The position numbers and the translations under genes were made by a program. The notes under the pieces were generated by a model. It worked only from the letters and a program-made list of their open reading frames with translations. It searched no databases and had not been told where the DNA came from. Below, piece after piece: positions 34,306 to 43,312 of a DNA stretch of 64,000 bases; the stretch's first letter is position 1, and every line of letters starts with the position of its first letter. Origin of the DNA: JAABRB01 sp963735025 (GTDB taxonomy: Bacteria; Pseudomonadota; Gammaproteobacteria; Burkholderiales; SG8-39). The stretch covers positions 1,302,001 to 1,366,000 of the forward strand of contig CAVTJG010000009.1 of NCBI GenBank assembly GCA_963735025.1. Reading direction: 5' to 3'.

Positions 34306-34942
34306 GTGAATATCGTCTGTACTGTTTCGCGCAATCCGGCAACGCCTACAAAGCTGCGTTGATGCTCAACCTGTGCGGCGCAAACTGGGAGCCGCGCTTC
34401 GTCGATTTTTTCAATGGCGAGACGCGCACGCCGGAATACCGGGCGATCAACGAGATGGGCGAAGCGCCGATCCTGGAGCACGGCACGAAGCGGCTGTGCC
34501 AGTCCGGCGTCATCCTGCACTACCTCGCCGCGCAGTATGGCCGTTTCGGCGGCGCATCCGAGGAGGAAAAGCTCGAGATCCTGCGCTGGATACTGTTCGA
34601 CAACCACAAGGTCTCGTCCTACATCGGGACACTGCGCTTCCTGATCCAGTTTGCGAAGACCGGTGAGACCCCGGTGACGGAGTTCTTGCGCGGACGCGTG
34701 AAGGGCTCGCTCGGTGTGCTGAACGGGCATTTCGGAAAGAGCCGCTATCGCGGTGGGCGATGCGCCGACCATTGCCGACTTTCTCGCTTTGCGGCTATCT
34801 CTTCTGGCCCGACGAGTTCGGCGTGAGCTGGAGCGACTATCCGCACATCGGCCGCTGGACCGACGAGATCAAGGCGCTGCCCGGCTGGGGGCACCCGTAT
34901 GAACTTATGCCAGGGCATCCACTGCCGGAGAAAAGTAAGTAG
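34302..34942 (+). CDS. Glutathione S-transferase, two frameshifts near the C-terminus
   Basis: Cytosolic GST-fold protein. ATG 34302 follows AAGGAG and gives MSEYRLYCFAQSGNAYKAAL. The thioredoxin-like half includes EMGEAPILEHGTKRLCQSGV with the cis-Pro and the Gln-Ser glutathione-binding pair. The helical half starts SEEEKLEILRWILFDNHKVS. Near 34750 the frame moves to one reading VGDAPTIADF and near 34795 again to SLCGYLFWPDEFGVSWSDYP, ending PLPEKSK at 34942. Restored length is about 213 residues, usual for the family. Repeat copy 5 begins 30 nt after the stop. Confidence 0.84.
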
Positions 34943-34972
34943 GAAGGAAGAGCCCGGCTATCGGGTGACGGC

Positions 34973-35034
34973 GGGGGAAAGGTAGCGAACAGGAGGAAAC
35001 CGGCTGGTTTCCTCCCGTTACCCTCCTTCCCGCA
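34973..35034. repeat. Dispersed palindromic repeat, copy 5
   Basis: Inner arms GGAGGAAACC (34992-35001) and GGTTTCCTCC (35006-35015) around GGCT are followed by CGTTACCCTCCTTCCCGC, identical over this flank to copy 1. It lies between the convergent GST (34942) and dehalogenase-like (35070) genes. No further copy was found to the right of it. Confidence 0.87.
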
Positions 35035-35069
35035 GAGCAAACCACCGCCGGTGCGCTGATGGCGCATGG

Positions 35070-35990
35070 CTACTTCGTGGCGATCACGCGTTCGCCGAAA
35101 GCACGTAGGCTTTCGCGCGCGATCTCTTCTCCTGACTCCTGGACGAAGTGTCCCGCCTCGGCGATCACGTAGGGCTCAGGGCAGCCGCGGATCTGTTTGC
35201 GCAGGTTGTTCATCACCGGCGGCCCCAACACCGGATCCGTCGCGCCGACAGCCATGAATGTCTTGCCGGTCCATCCGGTGCGCCACCAGTTGCGCGCGCG
35301 CCGCGAGAGCTCCGCGCCGTCCGCGTCGGGGTGGTCCGGCACGAGATTCGGAAAGCGCCGCACGCCCGCCTTGTAGGTCGCGTCCGGAAAGGGGGCCGCA
35401 TACGCAGCCGCCTCCGCATCGTCGAGACCCGTGACCGAGCGCTTCATCAGCCGCGCAATATTCATGTCGGGATTCTTGTTCGCCCATGCGCGCCATTCGA
35501 GGAACCCCTTTCCGAGCGGCACATCGCCCGTCCCGAGCGCCGTGTTCATCACCAGCAAGCGGGCGAAGCGCGCCGACATGTCCATGGGCAGCGTCAGCCC
35601 GAGAATCCCGCCCCAGTCCTGACAAACGAGCGTGATGCCGGCGAGATCGAGCCGCTCGATGAACGCGCGCAACATCTCGCGGTGCCGGGTGAACGTATAG
35701 AACGATTCCTCTGTGGGTTTGTCCGAACGTCCGAAACCCACGAGATCGGGCGCGACAACGCGCGCGCCCGCGTGGGCGAACACCGGAATCATCTTCCGGT
35801 ACAGGTAGCACCACGTCGGCTGGCCGTGCAGGCAGAGGAATGTTTGCGCCGCATCCCGTCGACCTTCGTCCAGATAGTGAATGCGAGCGCCTTCCAGACC
35901 GGAGAGGTCATCGATGTAATGCGGTGCGAATGCGTAACCCGGCAGATCGGCGAAGCGATCATCGGGAGTGCGAAGCATGGCCATAGTCAT
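35070..35990 (-). CDS. Haloalkane dehalogenase-like alpha/beta hydrolase (HLD-I type)
   Basis: 306-residue hydrolase similar to Xanthobacter DhlA, which cleaves carbon-halogen bonds. The putative nucleophile is Asp125 in LVCQDWGGILGL, followed by the halide-binding Trp126. Asp252 (VGATDPVLG) and His281 (AEAGHFVQ) complete the triad in the HLD-I order. A second aromatic, Trp166, sits in the cap near the expected halide site. One difference is the oxyanion-loop motif HGQPTW (55-60) with Gln where DhlA has Glu. Epoxide hydrolases are the main alternative, but the Asp-Trp pair favours a dehalogenase. It is monocistronic. Confidence 0.8.
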   Translation of the reverse strand: MTMAMLRTPDDRFADLPGYAFAPHYIDDLSGLEGARIHYLDEGRRDAAQTFLCLHGQPTWCYLYRKMIPVFAHAGARVVAPDLVGFGRSDKPTEESFYTFTRHREMLRAFIERLDLAGITLVCQDWGGILGLTLPMDMSARFARLLVMNTALGTGDVPLGKGFLEWRAWANKNPDMNIARLMKRSVTGLDDAEAAAYAAPFPDATYKAGVRRFPNLVPDHPDADGAELSRRARNWWRTGWTGKTFMAVGATDPVLGPPVMNNLRKQIRGCPEPYVIAEAGHFVQESGEEIARESLRAFGERVIATK

Positions 35991-36107
35991 CTGCTCTTGG
36001 GCGACGTTGTAACTCTAGCAGGCCCAGGGAGAAGGCTTCTGCTGTAGGCGCTTGCGGCCTGGGCGCCGGACGGGCATGGTCGGTGCCCCGCCTACGACGG
36101 ATTCTGC

Positions 36108-37067
36108 TCAAGGCGTGAAATAGGATTCGAAGCGGAGCGTGAAGCCGGGAAGGGCTTCCTCGGGTAGATCGTCGATCCCGGCGGCTTCGTGGCGGCCGCC
36201 GCCCGTGGGGTACTCGCGGCACAGGTCCGCCGCGCCGTTGACGTGGCCGCGGGGCGCGCGAACGCTGACGACATAGCCGCCGCGGGAGTTTGGCGCGAGT
36301 ACCGCGAATGCACGATCGGGCTGCGATAGCGCAAGGTGGTTGGCGAATGCACCGATGACGCGACGGCTCCAGGGTTCGTCGGGCAACTCGTAGAGCTCGG
36401 TTCGCGGAGAATCGAATCGAGTCCGGACGGCAAGCGCCCGGTTCATGTCTTCGCGCCAGCCGTTTCGAAGATCCTCGAACACAGCCTCGCGCGCCAGGAA
36501 CCGCAGCGGATCGGCATACGGCGCGATCAGCCGATACAGCTCGCCGGGCGGGATGCGAAGGTCGGTGATCGTCTCGCCGTAGGCGTTGTAGTTGATGCTG
36601 TCGCCTAGTTCGCCGAGCGCTTCGATCTGTGCATCGGTCAGATTGAGTGGTTGCGCGAGCCGCCGCGCGGCGTCGCCGAGGTTGTCGCCGAATGCGGCGA
36701 CCACTGCCCAGGCACGGAAGCGCCCTTCCAGGTGAGTGTCGACCAGGATGCTCGTGCAGGTTCCGCTACGCGTGTCGATGTGCGCTTCGAGACCGGGGTG
36801 CGCGGGTACTTCTCCCGAGAAGTGATGGTCGAAATAGCGCACTCGTGCGCCCGCATCGAGCAGCCGGAGGAGGGCGGCGCGATTGCGCTCGAGCGAGACG
36901 TCCAGCACCGTGACCAGGTCGCCCGGCTGCGCCGGCACGCGCTCGAGCAATGCGATATCGCGCTTCACGCCGGTGACGAGCACGGCCTCGGCCGGCTCCG
37001 CAAGCCTCAGCTGATGGAGCGCGCACAGCCCGTCCGCATCGCCGTTGGCGACGTCGAAATGCTTCAT
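36108..37067 (-). CDS. DHH family phosphoesterase
   Basis: 319-residue protein with the DHH active site: NGDADGLCALHQ near 8-19 (two metal-binding Asp), TVLDVSLERN near 53, and YFDHHFSG near 78 (the DHH motif itself). The C-terminal DHHA1-like part contains SVRAPRGHVNGAADLCREY and GGGRHEAAGI. Relatives hydrolyse short RNAs, cyclic dinucleotides or pyrophosphate; which applies here is unknown. ATG 37067 overlaps the stop of the upstream kinase gene (ATGA), so the two are made together. Confidence 0.86.
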   Translation of the reverse strand: MKHFDVANGDADGLCALHQLRLAEPAEAVLVTGVKRDIALLERVPAQPGDLVTVLDVSLERNRAALLRLLDAGARVRYFDHHFSGEVPAHPGLEAHIDTRSGTCTSILVDTHLEGRFRAWAVVAAFGDNLGDAARRLAQPLNLTDAQIEALGELGDSINYNAYGETITDLRIPPGELYRLIAPYADPLRFLAREAVFEDLRNGWREDMNRALAVRTRFDSPRTELYELPDEPWSRRVIGAFANHLALSQPDRAFAVLAPNSRGGYVVSVRAPRGHVNGAADLCREYPTGGGRHEAAGIDDLPEEALPGFTLRFESYFTP

Positions 37068-38692
37068 TTCCCCGGATTCCATGTCTGGATGCCGGCCCGC
37101 TCGGCGATCCGGTCGAGAGGCGTCACCCAGTTCTCACGTGGCTGAGCGGTGTCGAACTCGACCGTGGTGTCCGCTTCCTCGCGCGATGTGGGCTCGCTCG
37201 AGTCGCGCTGGCGTGCGAGCACTGCCAGGCCGGCCTCGGAAGCATCGGAGCAGGCCTGCTCACGGGCGAGGATACGTGCACGGAGCTCGGCTTCGGGCGC
37301 CGTGCAGGACACGATGACCACCGGCACCGACAGCTCGCGCGCCAGAACGCGGAACGCGGTGCGTTCCGTTTCGCGGAGAAACGTCGCATCGACGACGACC
37401 GGCCATCCGGCCGCGATCACCGAACGCGCAAGATCTGCCAGTCTTCCATAGGTGCGCCGGGTGGCTTCGGGATCGTAGATGCCGCCGCCCACCGCGCTCG
37501 ATGTCCGCGCGGAGGCTTCGAGTCCGAACAGCCGTTTGCGCTCGACGTCGGATCGAATTCGAATCGCACCGAACCGCTCTGCGAGCACTCCCGCAACGGT
37601 GGTCTTTCCCGATCCGGAAAGGCCATGGGTCAGCAAGAGCGCCGTCGTGCCGCGGTGCGCCAGGCGCTCGGCAAGGTGAAAATAGCCGCGGTACTCGACC
37701 GCGATCGCAGCCTTTGCCTCTGTGGCGATCCCCGGCTGTTGGATGCGGATGCAAGCGATCTTTGCACGCACCATCGCGCGATAGACCATGTAGAAGCGCA
37801 GCACCGCAAGCCCGGCGTAGTCGCCTGTCGCTTCGCAATATGCGTTCAGGCAACGGATTGCGAGGCCCGGCAGCCGATGATCGGCAAGATCCATCACGAG
37901 AAACGCGACCTCGTTCATCACGTCGATCCAGCGCAGGTCGGCGTTGAATTCGATGCAGTCAAAGGGCGTCGGTTCGCCGCCGATCAGGGCGATATTGCCA
38001 AGGTGCAGGTCCCCATGGCATTCGCGTACGAATCCATCGCGCCTGCGATCGGCGAACACGCGTGCGAGCCGTGCGCCCTCGCGGTCGGTCCAGGTCCGCA
38101 GGCGCTCGAGCTGCGGAACATCCGGAGACTCGCCGATCAGCTCCTCGATGTGGTCGAAGTTCGCCCGCGGCGGCGCCATTACCCGTTCGGCGGTGCCGAA
38201 CGGGGAGTTCGGTTCCGCAATCGCGACCGTCGCGTGGAAGGCAGCAAGCTTTCGGGCGAGCGCGTCGACGAGTGCCGGCGAGCATTCGCCGCGCTCCGCC
38301 ATTCTGTCGAGCAGATCGTCCTGCGCAAAGCGTCGCATCTTCACGGCGTATTCGATCGCCGGGCCGTCGCCGTCGAGCACCGGGGCCACCACGGTACCGG
38401 TGATGCGCACGGTCGCCAGGTAGATATCCGCGGCAGTGCGCCGGTTCAGACGCAATTCCTCTTCGCAGCACCGCCGCCGCGCATCGAGCGTGCTGAAATC
38501 GAGAAAGCCGAGGTTCACCGGCTTCTTGATTTTGTACGCGTAGTCGCCCGCCAGCAGCACGTAGGAGATGTGCGTCTGCAGGACCTCGACGCGATCCACC
38601 GGATGCGGATAGGCGCCGGGCCGCGAGAGGGCGTCGATCAAGCGGGCGATCGTCGACTGTTGCGCCGCAAGTGCTGCATCTTTACCGGTCAT
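37064..38692 (-). CDS. Bifunctional APH-like kinase / AAA ATP-binding protein (COG2187-COG0645)
   Basis: About 542 residues in two parts. Residues 1-340 form an aminoglycoside-phosphotransferase-like kinase with ECHGDLHLGNIALI near 226 (catalytic Asp) and the DFG-like FDCIEFNADLRWIDV near 246. Residues 350-510 form a P-loop NTPase with GLSGSGKTTVAG near 366 and a polynucleotide-kinase-like shape. The combination is widespread, but the substrate is unknown. GTG 38701 is an alternative start. It is translationally coupled to the DHH phosphoesterase downstream, which suggests that one protein adds and the other removes a phosphate on the same class of substrate (inference). Confidence 0.86.
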   Translation of the reverse strand: MTGKDAALAAQQSTIARLIDALSRPGAYPHPVDRVEVLQTHISYVLLAGDYAYKIKKPVNLGFLDFSTLDARRRCCEEELRLNRRTAADIYLATVRITGTVVAPVLDGDGPAIEYAVKMRRFAQDDLLDRMAERGECSPALVDALARKLAAFHATVAIAEPNSPFGTAERVMAPPRANFDHIEELIGESPDVPQLERLRTWTDREGARLARVFADRRRDGFVRECHGDLHLGNIALIGGEPTPFDCIEFNADLRWIDVMNEVAFLVMDLADHRLPGLAIRCLNAYCEATGDYAGLAVLRFYMVYRAMVRAKIACIRIQQPGIATEAKAAIAVEYRGYFHLAERLAHRGTTALLLTHGLSGSGKTTVAGVLAERFGAIRIRSDVERKRLFGLEASARTSSAVGGGIYDPEATRRTYGRLADLARSVIAAGWPVVVDATFLRETERTAFRVLARELSVPVVIVSCTAPEAELRARILAREQACSDASEAGLAVLARQRDSSEPTSREEADTTVEFDTAQPRENWVTPLDRIAERAGIQTWNPGK

Positions 38693-38890
38693 ATCCGCCA
38701 CTCGGTCGATTTCCCGTGAACCGCCGTTGGAGGCGGCCCCGTCATTATTCGCCCTAATTTGGGGCGCTGCACCACGTCGGGTCCGGGGGCAGCATTGTCC
38801 TCACAAGGGCGCGGCCAGTTGCCTGCCATGCGTTAACATTGCCCGCACCGATGGTCGCCCAGTGGTGACGCGTGCGGCGAGGAACGAACC

Positions 38891-41431
38891 ATGCAGCCAG
38901 GTACGCCTTTTTCCCTCCAGGTCAATCCGAAGATCCCGCGCCGGCTTGCACGGCTGGAGGAACTCGCCCACAACCTCTGGTACAGCTGGGACCGGGCCAC
39001 GCGCGAACTCTTCTCGCGGCTTGATCCGCAGCTCTGGGAATCGGTCAATCACAGTCCCAAGGCCTTCCTCAAGCGCATCGACGAGCAGAAGCTCGTCGAT
39101 GCGGCCGACGACCCCGTGTACCTGAGCAATTTCAACCGGGTGCTATCCGCGTTCGATACGTACCACGGCGAGCCGACGCGGGTGAACGGCGCCAAGGGAT
39201 TGAGCGCGAGCGATCTCGTCGCCTACTTCTGCTTCGAGTTCGGATTTCACGAGAGCTGCCCGATCTATTCTGGAGGACTGGGCATCCTTGCCGGTGACCA
39301 CTGCAAGGCAGCGAGCGACATGCGGATGCCGTTCGTCGGCGTCGGACTGCTCTACCGGCAGGGCTACTTCCAGCAGACGATCGACAGCGAAGGCAACCAG
39401 CACGTCACCTACTCGGACTCCGACTTCGACGATCTGCCGGTGACTCTCGTGACTGACGACGCGGGTGCCGAGCTGCGCATTGCGGTCGAGCTTCCCGGTC
39501 GCTCCGTCGCGCTGCGCGTCTGGTCCGTCCGTGCCGGTCACGTCAAGCTGTACCTGCTGGACACCGACGTCGAGGAGAATGCGTCCGCGGATCGCGCGAT
39601 CAGCTATCGACTCTACGGCGGCGACCGCACCACCCGCATCGAACAGGAGATTGTCCTGGGAATCGGAGGGGCGCGCGCGCTCGCGGCGATGAATCTCAAG
39701 CCGACGGTGTGGCACATCAATGAAGGCCACGCCGCTTTTCTCGTGCTGGAGCGCGTCCGCAACGTCATGGGCCAGGGACTTGATTTTCCTGCAGCGCTCG
39801 AAGCGGTGGCAGCAAACACCGTGTTCACCACGCATACTCCGGTGGCCGCCGGGCACGATCAGTTCCCCGCGGACATGATCGAGAGCTATTTCGGCGGCTA
39901 CTGCCGCGAGCTCAACATCCCATCCGAACAGCTTCTCGCATTGGGGCGCACGCCGACGGTTTCGGATTTCAACATGACGGCACTCGCGGTGCGCGGATCG
40001 CGCATCCACAACGGCGTATCGCGCATCCACGGCGGCGTCTCCGCAAAGCTGCTCCGGGACCTCTGGCCGCAGATCACACCCGAGGAAAACCCGGTCACCT
40101 ACGTGACGAACGGCGTGCACGTGCCGACTTTTCTGGCGCCGGAGTGGGTCGAAGTTTTCAACCGCACGCTGGGCCTGGGTTGGAGCCAGCGATTCGCCAA
40201 TCGCGAGATGTGGGATCAGATCGCTCACTTGCCCGATCATTACTTCTGGAGCATGCATCAATACCTGAAGTCGCAGCTCCTGCACCTGGTGCGGTATCTC
40301 ATTCGACGGGCGCACGTGCGGAACCAGGGCAGCGAGGCCCATCTCGACCGGCTGTTCAAGTACGCCGACCCCGCGAACCCCAACGTGCTCACCATCGGCT
40401 TCGGCCGGCGGTTCGCAACCTACAAGCGAGCGGCGCTGCTGTTCGAGGATCTCGAGTGGCTAAGGGAGATCACGAACGATCCCGACCGGCCGGTGCTGTT
40501 CATTTACACCGGCAAGGCGCACCCGGCGGACAAACCCGGCCAGGACTTGATCCGGCAGGTGTCGCACGTTGCGCGGATGCCCGAGTTCGAAGGGCGGATC
40601 CTGCTCGTCGAGGGCTACGACCTGCACTTCAGTCGCAGGCTCGTGTCGGGCGTGGATGTGTGGCTGAACAACCCGGTCTATCCGCTCGAGGCGTCCGGTA
40701 CGTCGGGCATGAAAGCGGCGATGAACGGAGTCATCAATCTGTCGGTGCTCGACGGCTGGTGGGAAGAGGGTTATGACGGCACCAACGGCTGGGCGATCAA
40801 GCCGGCCACCGATGCGGCCGACGATTACCGGCGCAATCGCGAGGAGAGCCGCGCGCTCTATGAGATCCTGCAGGATCACGTCATGCCGCTCTACTACGCG
40901 CGCGGCAATATCGGGCACTCGCCCGGATGGATCCGGATGGCCAAGCGCTCCATCGCTTCGATAGCGCCTCACTTCAACGCTGCGCGGATGGTGGGCGAGT
41001 ATGTGGCCAAGGCCTACGTGCCGGCATCCCAGCAAGGGCGCCGCTTCGCGGAGGACCGGTGCGCGGGCGCCGTTACCCTGGCGACGTGGAAGTCGCGCGT
41101 GCGTCACGCGTGGCCCAGCGTGAGCGTTCGCCGCATCGACACGCCCAGCAAGCGCATTGCGTTTGGCGATTCGTTCCTGGCCGAGGTCGCAGTATCGCTG
41201 GACGGGCTGTCACCGGACGACGTGGTCGTCGAAATCGTGATGAATCACCCGCGCCGGCAGAATCGGTTCGTGCTTGCCGCAGCCGGGCCGATCGCCGGAA
41301 CCGGCGAGCAGCGCTTTGCCCTCGAGCTCACGCCGGATCAGTGCGGCCAGCTCGAATATCGCATCCGGGTTTACCCGTGTCATGCACTGCTCACGCACCC
41401 CTTCGAGATGGGGCTGATGATCTGGCTTTGA
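38891..41431 (+). CDS. glgP: Glycogen/alpha-glucan phosphorylase (short GT35 form)
   Basis: Releases glucose-1-phosphate from the ends of alpha-1,4-glucan. It has 846 residues. An N-terminal DUF3417 region (about 13-120, RRLARLEELAHNLWYSWDRA) precedes the phosphorylase domain with YFCFEFGFHESCPIYSGGLG near 115, TNGVHVPTF near 404 and the PLP lysine Lys608 in EASGTSGMKAAMNG. This layout is that of the Thermotoga/Mycobacterium type, not the E. coli GlgP type. It opens the polyglucan cluster and lies head to head with the kinase gene at 38692. Confidence 0.93.
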   Translation: MQPGTPFSLQVNPKIPRRLARLEELAHNLWYSWDRATRELFSRLDPQLWESVNHSPKAFLKRIDEQKLVDAADDPVYLSNFNRVLSAFDTYHGEPTRVNGAKGLSASDLVAYFCFEFGFHESCPIYSGGLGILAGDHCKAASDMRMPFVGVGLLYRQGYFQQTIDSEGNQHVTYSDSDFDDLPVTLVTDDAGAELRIAVELPGRSVALRVWSVRAGHVKLYLLDTDVEENASADRAISYRLYGGDRTTRIEQEIVLGIGGARALAAMNLKPTVWHINEGHAAFLVLERVRNVMGQGLDFPAALEAVAANTVFTTHTPVAAGHDQFPADMIESYFGGYCRELNIPSEQLLALGRTPTVSDFNMTALAVRGSRIHNGVSRIHGGVSAKLLRDLWPQITPEENPVTYVTNGVHVPTFLAPEWVEVFNRTLGLGWSQRFANREMWDQIAHLPDHYFWSMHQYLKSQLLHLVRYLIRRAHVRNQGSEAHLDRLFKYADPANPNVLTIGFGRRFATYKRAALLFEDLEWLREITNDPDRPVLFIYTGKAHPADKPGQDLIRQVSHVARMPEFEGRILLVEGYDLHFSRRLVSGVDVWLNNPVYPLEASGTSGMKAAMNGVINLSVLDGWWEEGYDGTNGWAIKPATDAADDYRRNREESRALYEILQDHVMPLYYARGNIGHSPGWIRMAKRSIASIAPHFNAARMVGEYVAKAYVPASQQGRRFAEDRCAGAVTLATWKSRVRHAWPSVSVRRIDTPSKRIAFGDSFLAEVAVSLDGLSPDDVVVEIVMNHPRRQNRFVLAAAGPIAGTGEQRFALELTPDQCGQLEYRIRVYPCHALLTHPFEMGLMIWL

Positions 41432-41440
41432 GAGTGGCTC

Positions 41441-42820
41441 TCACCCGAGCGGTTTCAGCCCCTCGAATAGCGTCGGAAGCAGCTCTGCGACGGTCGGGTG
41501 GATGGGCATCGCCGTCTGGATCGCCGTGTAGGGCAAGTTCGCGTTCATCGCCAGGATGAGTACGTGGATGACCTCGTCCCCCTCGATGCCGAAGATCGAC
41601 GCGCCGAGGATCTGCTTGGTTTCGGCGTCGACCAGCGCCTTCATCATTCCGGTGGTCTCGCCGCGCTCCCGGGCGCGACCAACCCGCGCCATGGGCCTGG
41701 ATGTGACCAGCGCCGGTCGCCCGCGCTCGCGAACTTCCGCCTCGGTCATTCCGACCCGACCGAGCGGCGGATCGACGAACAGCGCATAGGCGGGGATTCG
41801 GTCGGAGACCTTGCGCTGCGCGCCGTCGAGCAGGTTCGCGGCAACGATCTCGAAATCGTTGTACGACGTATGGGTGAACGCGCCACGGCGGTTGACGTCG
41901 CCCAGCGCGTACACGCCGGACGTCGTGGTCATCAGTGCGTCGTCCACGGGAATATAGCCCTGGGCATCGGTCTCGACTCCGGCAGCGTGGAGATCGAGAT
42001 CGTCGGTGTTGGGACGCCGCCCGGCGGCCACCATCAGGTGCGAACCTCTGATTGCCGGCATCGTTTCCTCGCAACGCACCCCGATCGCCACGCCATCGCC
42101 ATCTTTGCGCACTGCGATGCACTGCGCGCCGGTGTGGATCTTCACGCCCTCCTGCTCGAGCGCCGCTCGGACCGCCGCGGAGATCTCCGGATCCTCGCGC
42201 GGGATGATCCGCGGCGACATTTCGACGACCGTGACGTCGGCGCCGAAGCGTCGATACATCTGTGCAAATTCGAGTCCGATATAACTGCCGCCGATGATGA
42301 CGAGGTGCTCGGGCAGGAAGTCCACGTCCATCATCGTCGAGCTCGTCAGGTAGGGCACGGACGCAAGCCCCTCGATGGGGGGGCTGCTCGGGCGCCCACC
42401 GACGTTCAGGAAGATCTGCTCGGCTTCATAGGTCGCGCCGTCCACTGCGAGCGCGTGCCGCCCGACGAACCGCGCGTGGCCCTGGATGACGCTCAGACCG
42501 GGCGTGCCGCGCAGCCACTTCTCCAGTCCACTGCGCGACGCTTCCACGACGGAGTCCTTGCGCGTCTTGACCTTCCGCATGTCGACGCTCACCTGACCGC
42601 CTACTTCGACCCCGAACGCGTCCGCGCCGCGCGCGACATGCGCCACGCGCGCGCTTGCAACCAGGGTCTTGGTCGGAGTACAGCCCGAGTTCACGCAGGT
42701 GCCGCCGAACAGATTGCGCTCGATCAGCGCGGTCTTGCGGCCGGACTTGGCGAGCCGTACTGCCAGCCCAGGACCCGCTTGTCCTGCGCCGACAACGATC
42801 GCGTCGAATCGAGTGCTCAT
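41441..42820 (-). CDS. RclA/MerA-like FAD pyridine nucleotide-disulfide oxidoreductase
   Basis: 459-residue flavoprotein disulfide reductase. It starts MSTRFDAIVVGAGQAGPGLA (FAD dinucleotide fold) and has the redox pair in GGTCVNSGCTPTKT near 39-52. The NAD fold is VIIGGSYIGLEFAQMYRRFG near 173, the second FAD motif GVYALGDVNRRGAFTHTSY near 305, and the C-terminal His in MPIHPTVAELLPTL. It lacks the N-terminal HMA domain and the C-terminal cysteine pair of mercuric reductase, so it is not MerA. RclA-type copper/chlorine-stress reductases are the better comparison. It sits within the glycogen cluster, with 9 nt between its stop and the glgP stop. Confidence 0.82.
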   Translation of the reverse strand: MSTRFDAIVVGAGQAGPGLAVRLAKSGRKTALIERNLFGGTCVNSGCTPTKTLVASARVAHVARGADAFGVEVGGQVSVDMRKVKTRKDSVVEASRSGLEKWLRGTPGLSVIQGHARFVGRHALAVDGATYEAEQIFLNVGGRPSSPPIEGLASVPYLTSSTMMDVDFLPEHLVIIGGSYIGLEFAQMYRRFGADVTVVEMSPRIIPREDPEISAAVRAALEQEGVKIHTGAQCIAVRKDGDGVAIGVRCEETMPAIRGSHLMVAAGRRPNTDDLDLHAAGVETDAQGYIPVDDALMTTTSGVYALGDVNRRGAFTHTSYNDFEIVAANLLDGAQRKVSDRIPAYALFVDPPLGRVGMTEAEVRERGRPALVTSRPMARVGRARERGETTGMMKALVDAETKQILGASIFGIEGDEVIHVLILAMNANLPYTAIQTAMPIHPTVAELLPTLFEGLKPLG

Positions 42821-42996
42821 TTCCTCTTCTCCAATTTCTGTTCTTCAACACAATTTGCGATTGTGAAATTGCGCGGGGGGTAGTCGCGCCATCGAGCATG
42901 CGCTTACAGGCGTTATCGGATCAATATGCGTTTTCCCGCAGTCCGGATGCGACTGCCCGTCGCCCGCGTGGGTCAGTAACCGGTAGAATCCAGGCC

Positions 42997-43311
42997 ATGC
43001 TGATACGATTCGACAGTCAGGCCGGCGGATTCTCGATGTTCGGCGACATTGCCGTGACGCTGATCAAGATGATGGGGCACAGCGGAACGGTGCCCGGCGC
43101 GATCCTCGCGCAGGATATTCCGCCTGCGCTCGAGCGACTGAAGGCGGCCTTGGCGGCGGCGCCCGAGCTCCGCCCGGAGCAGGGGTCGTCGGCAGGGGAT
43201 CCGGGTGACAAGGAGCCGGTCGTCTCGATTCGCCAGCGCGCATTCCCGCTCGTCGAGCTGCTCGAGCAAGCTATCCAGAAGAGATGCGACGTGCTCTGGG
43301 ACCGGGCTTAG
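42997..43311 (+). CDS. DUF1840 domain-containing protein
   Basis: 104-residue protein typical of Betaproteobacteria, function unknown. It begins MLIRFDSQAGGFSMFGDIAV and continues TLIKMMGHSGTVPGAILAQD, the family signature, then a polar linker and RAFPLVELLEQAIQKRCDVLWD. It has no signal peptide and is probably cytoplasmic. Its TAG (43309-43311) is one base from the stop of glgA on the other strand. Confidence 0.9.
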   Translation: MLIRFDSQAGGFSMFGDIAVTLIKMMGHSGTVPGAILAQDIPPALERLKAALAAAPELRPEQGSSAGDPGDKEPVVSIRQRAFPLVELLEQAIQKRCDVLWDRA

Positions 43312-43312
43312 A

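Noticed and set aside
36766..37026. Short overlapping frames within the DHH and kinase genes
   Set aside because: All are compositional shadows without start sites or conserved motifs.
41441..42820. Mercuric reductase MerA
   Set aside because: No HMA domain and no C-terminal vicinal cysteines; no other mer genes nearby.
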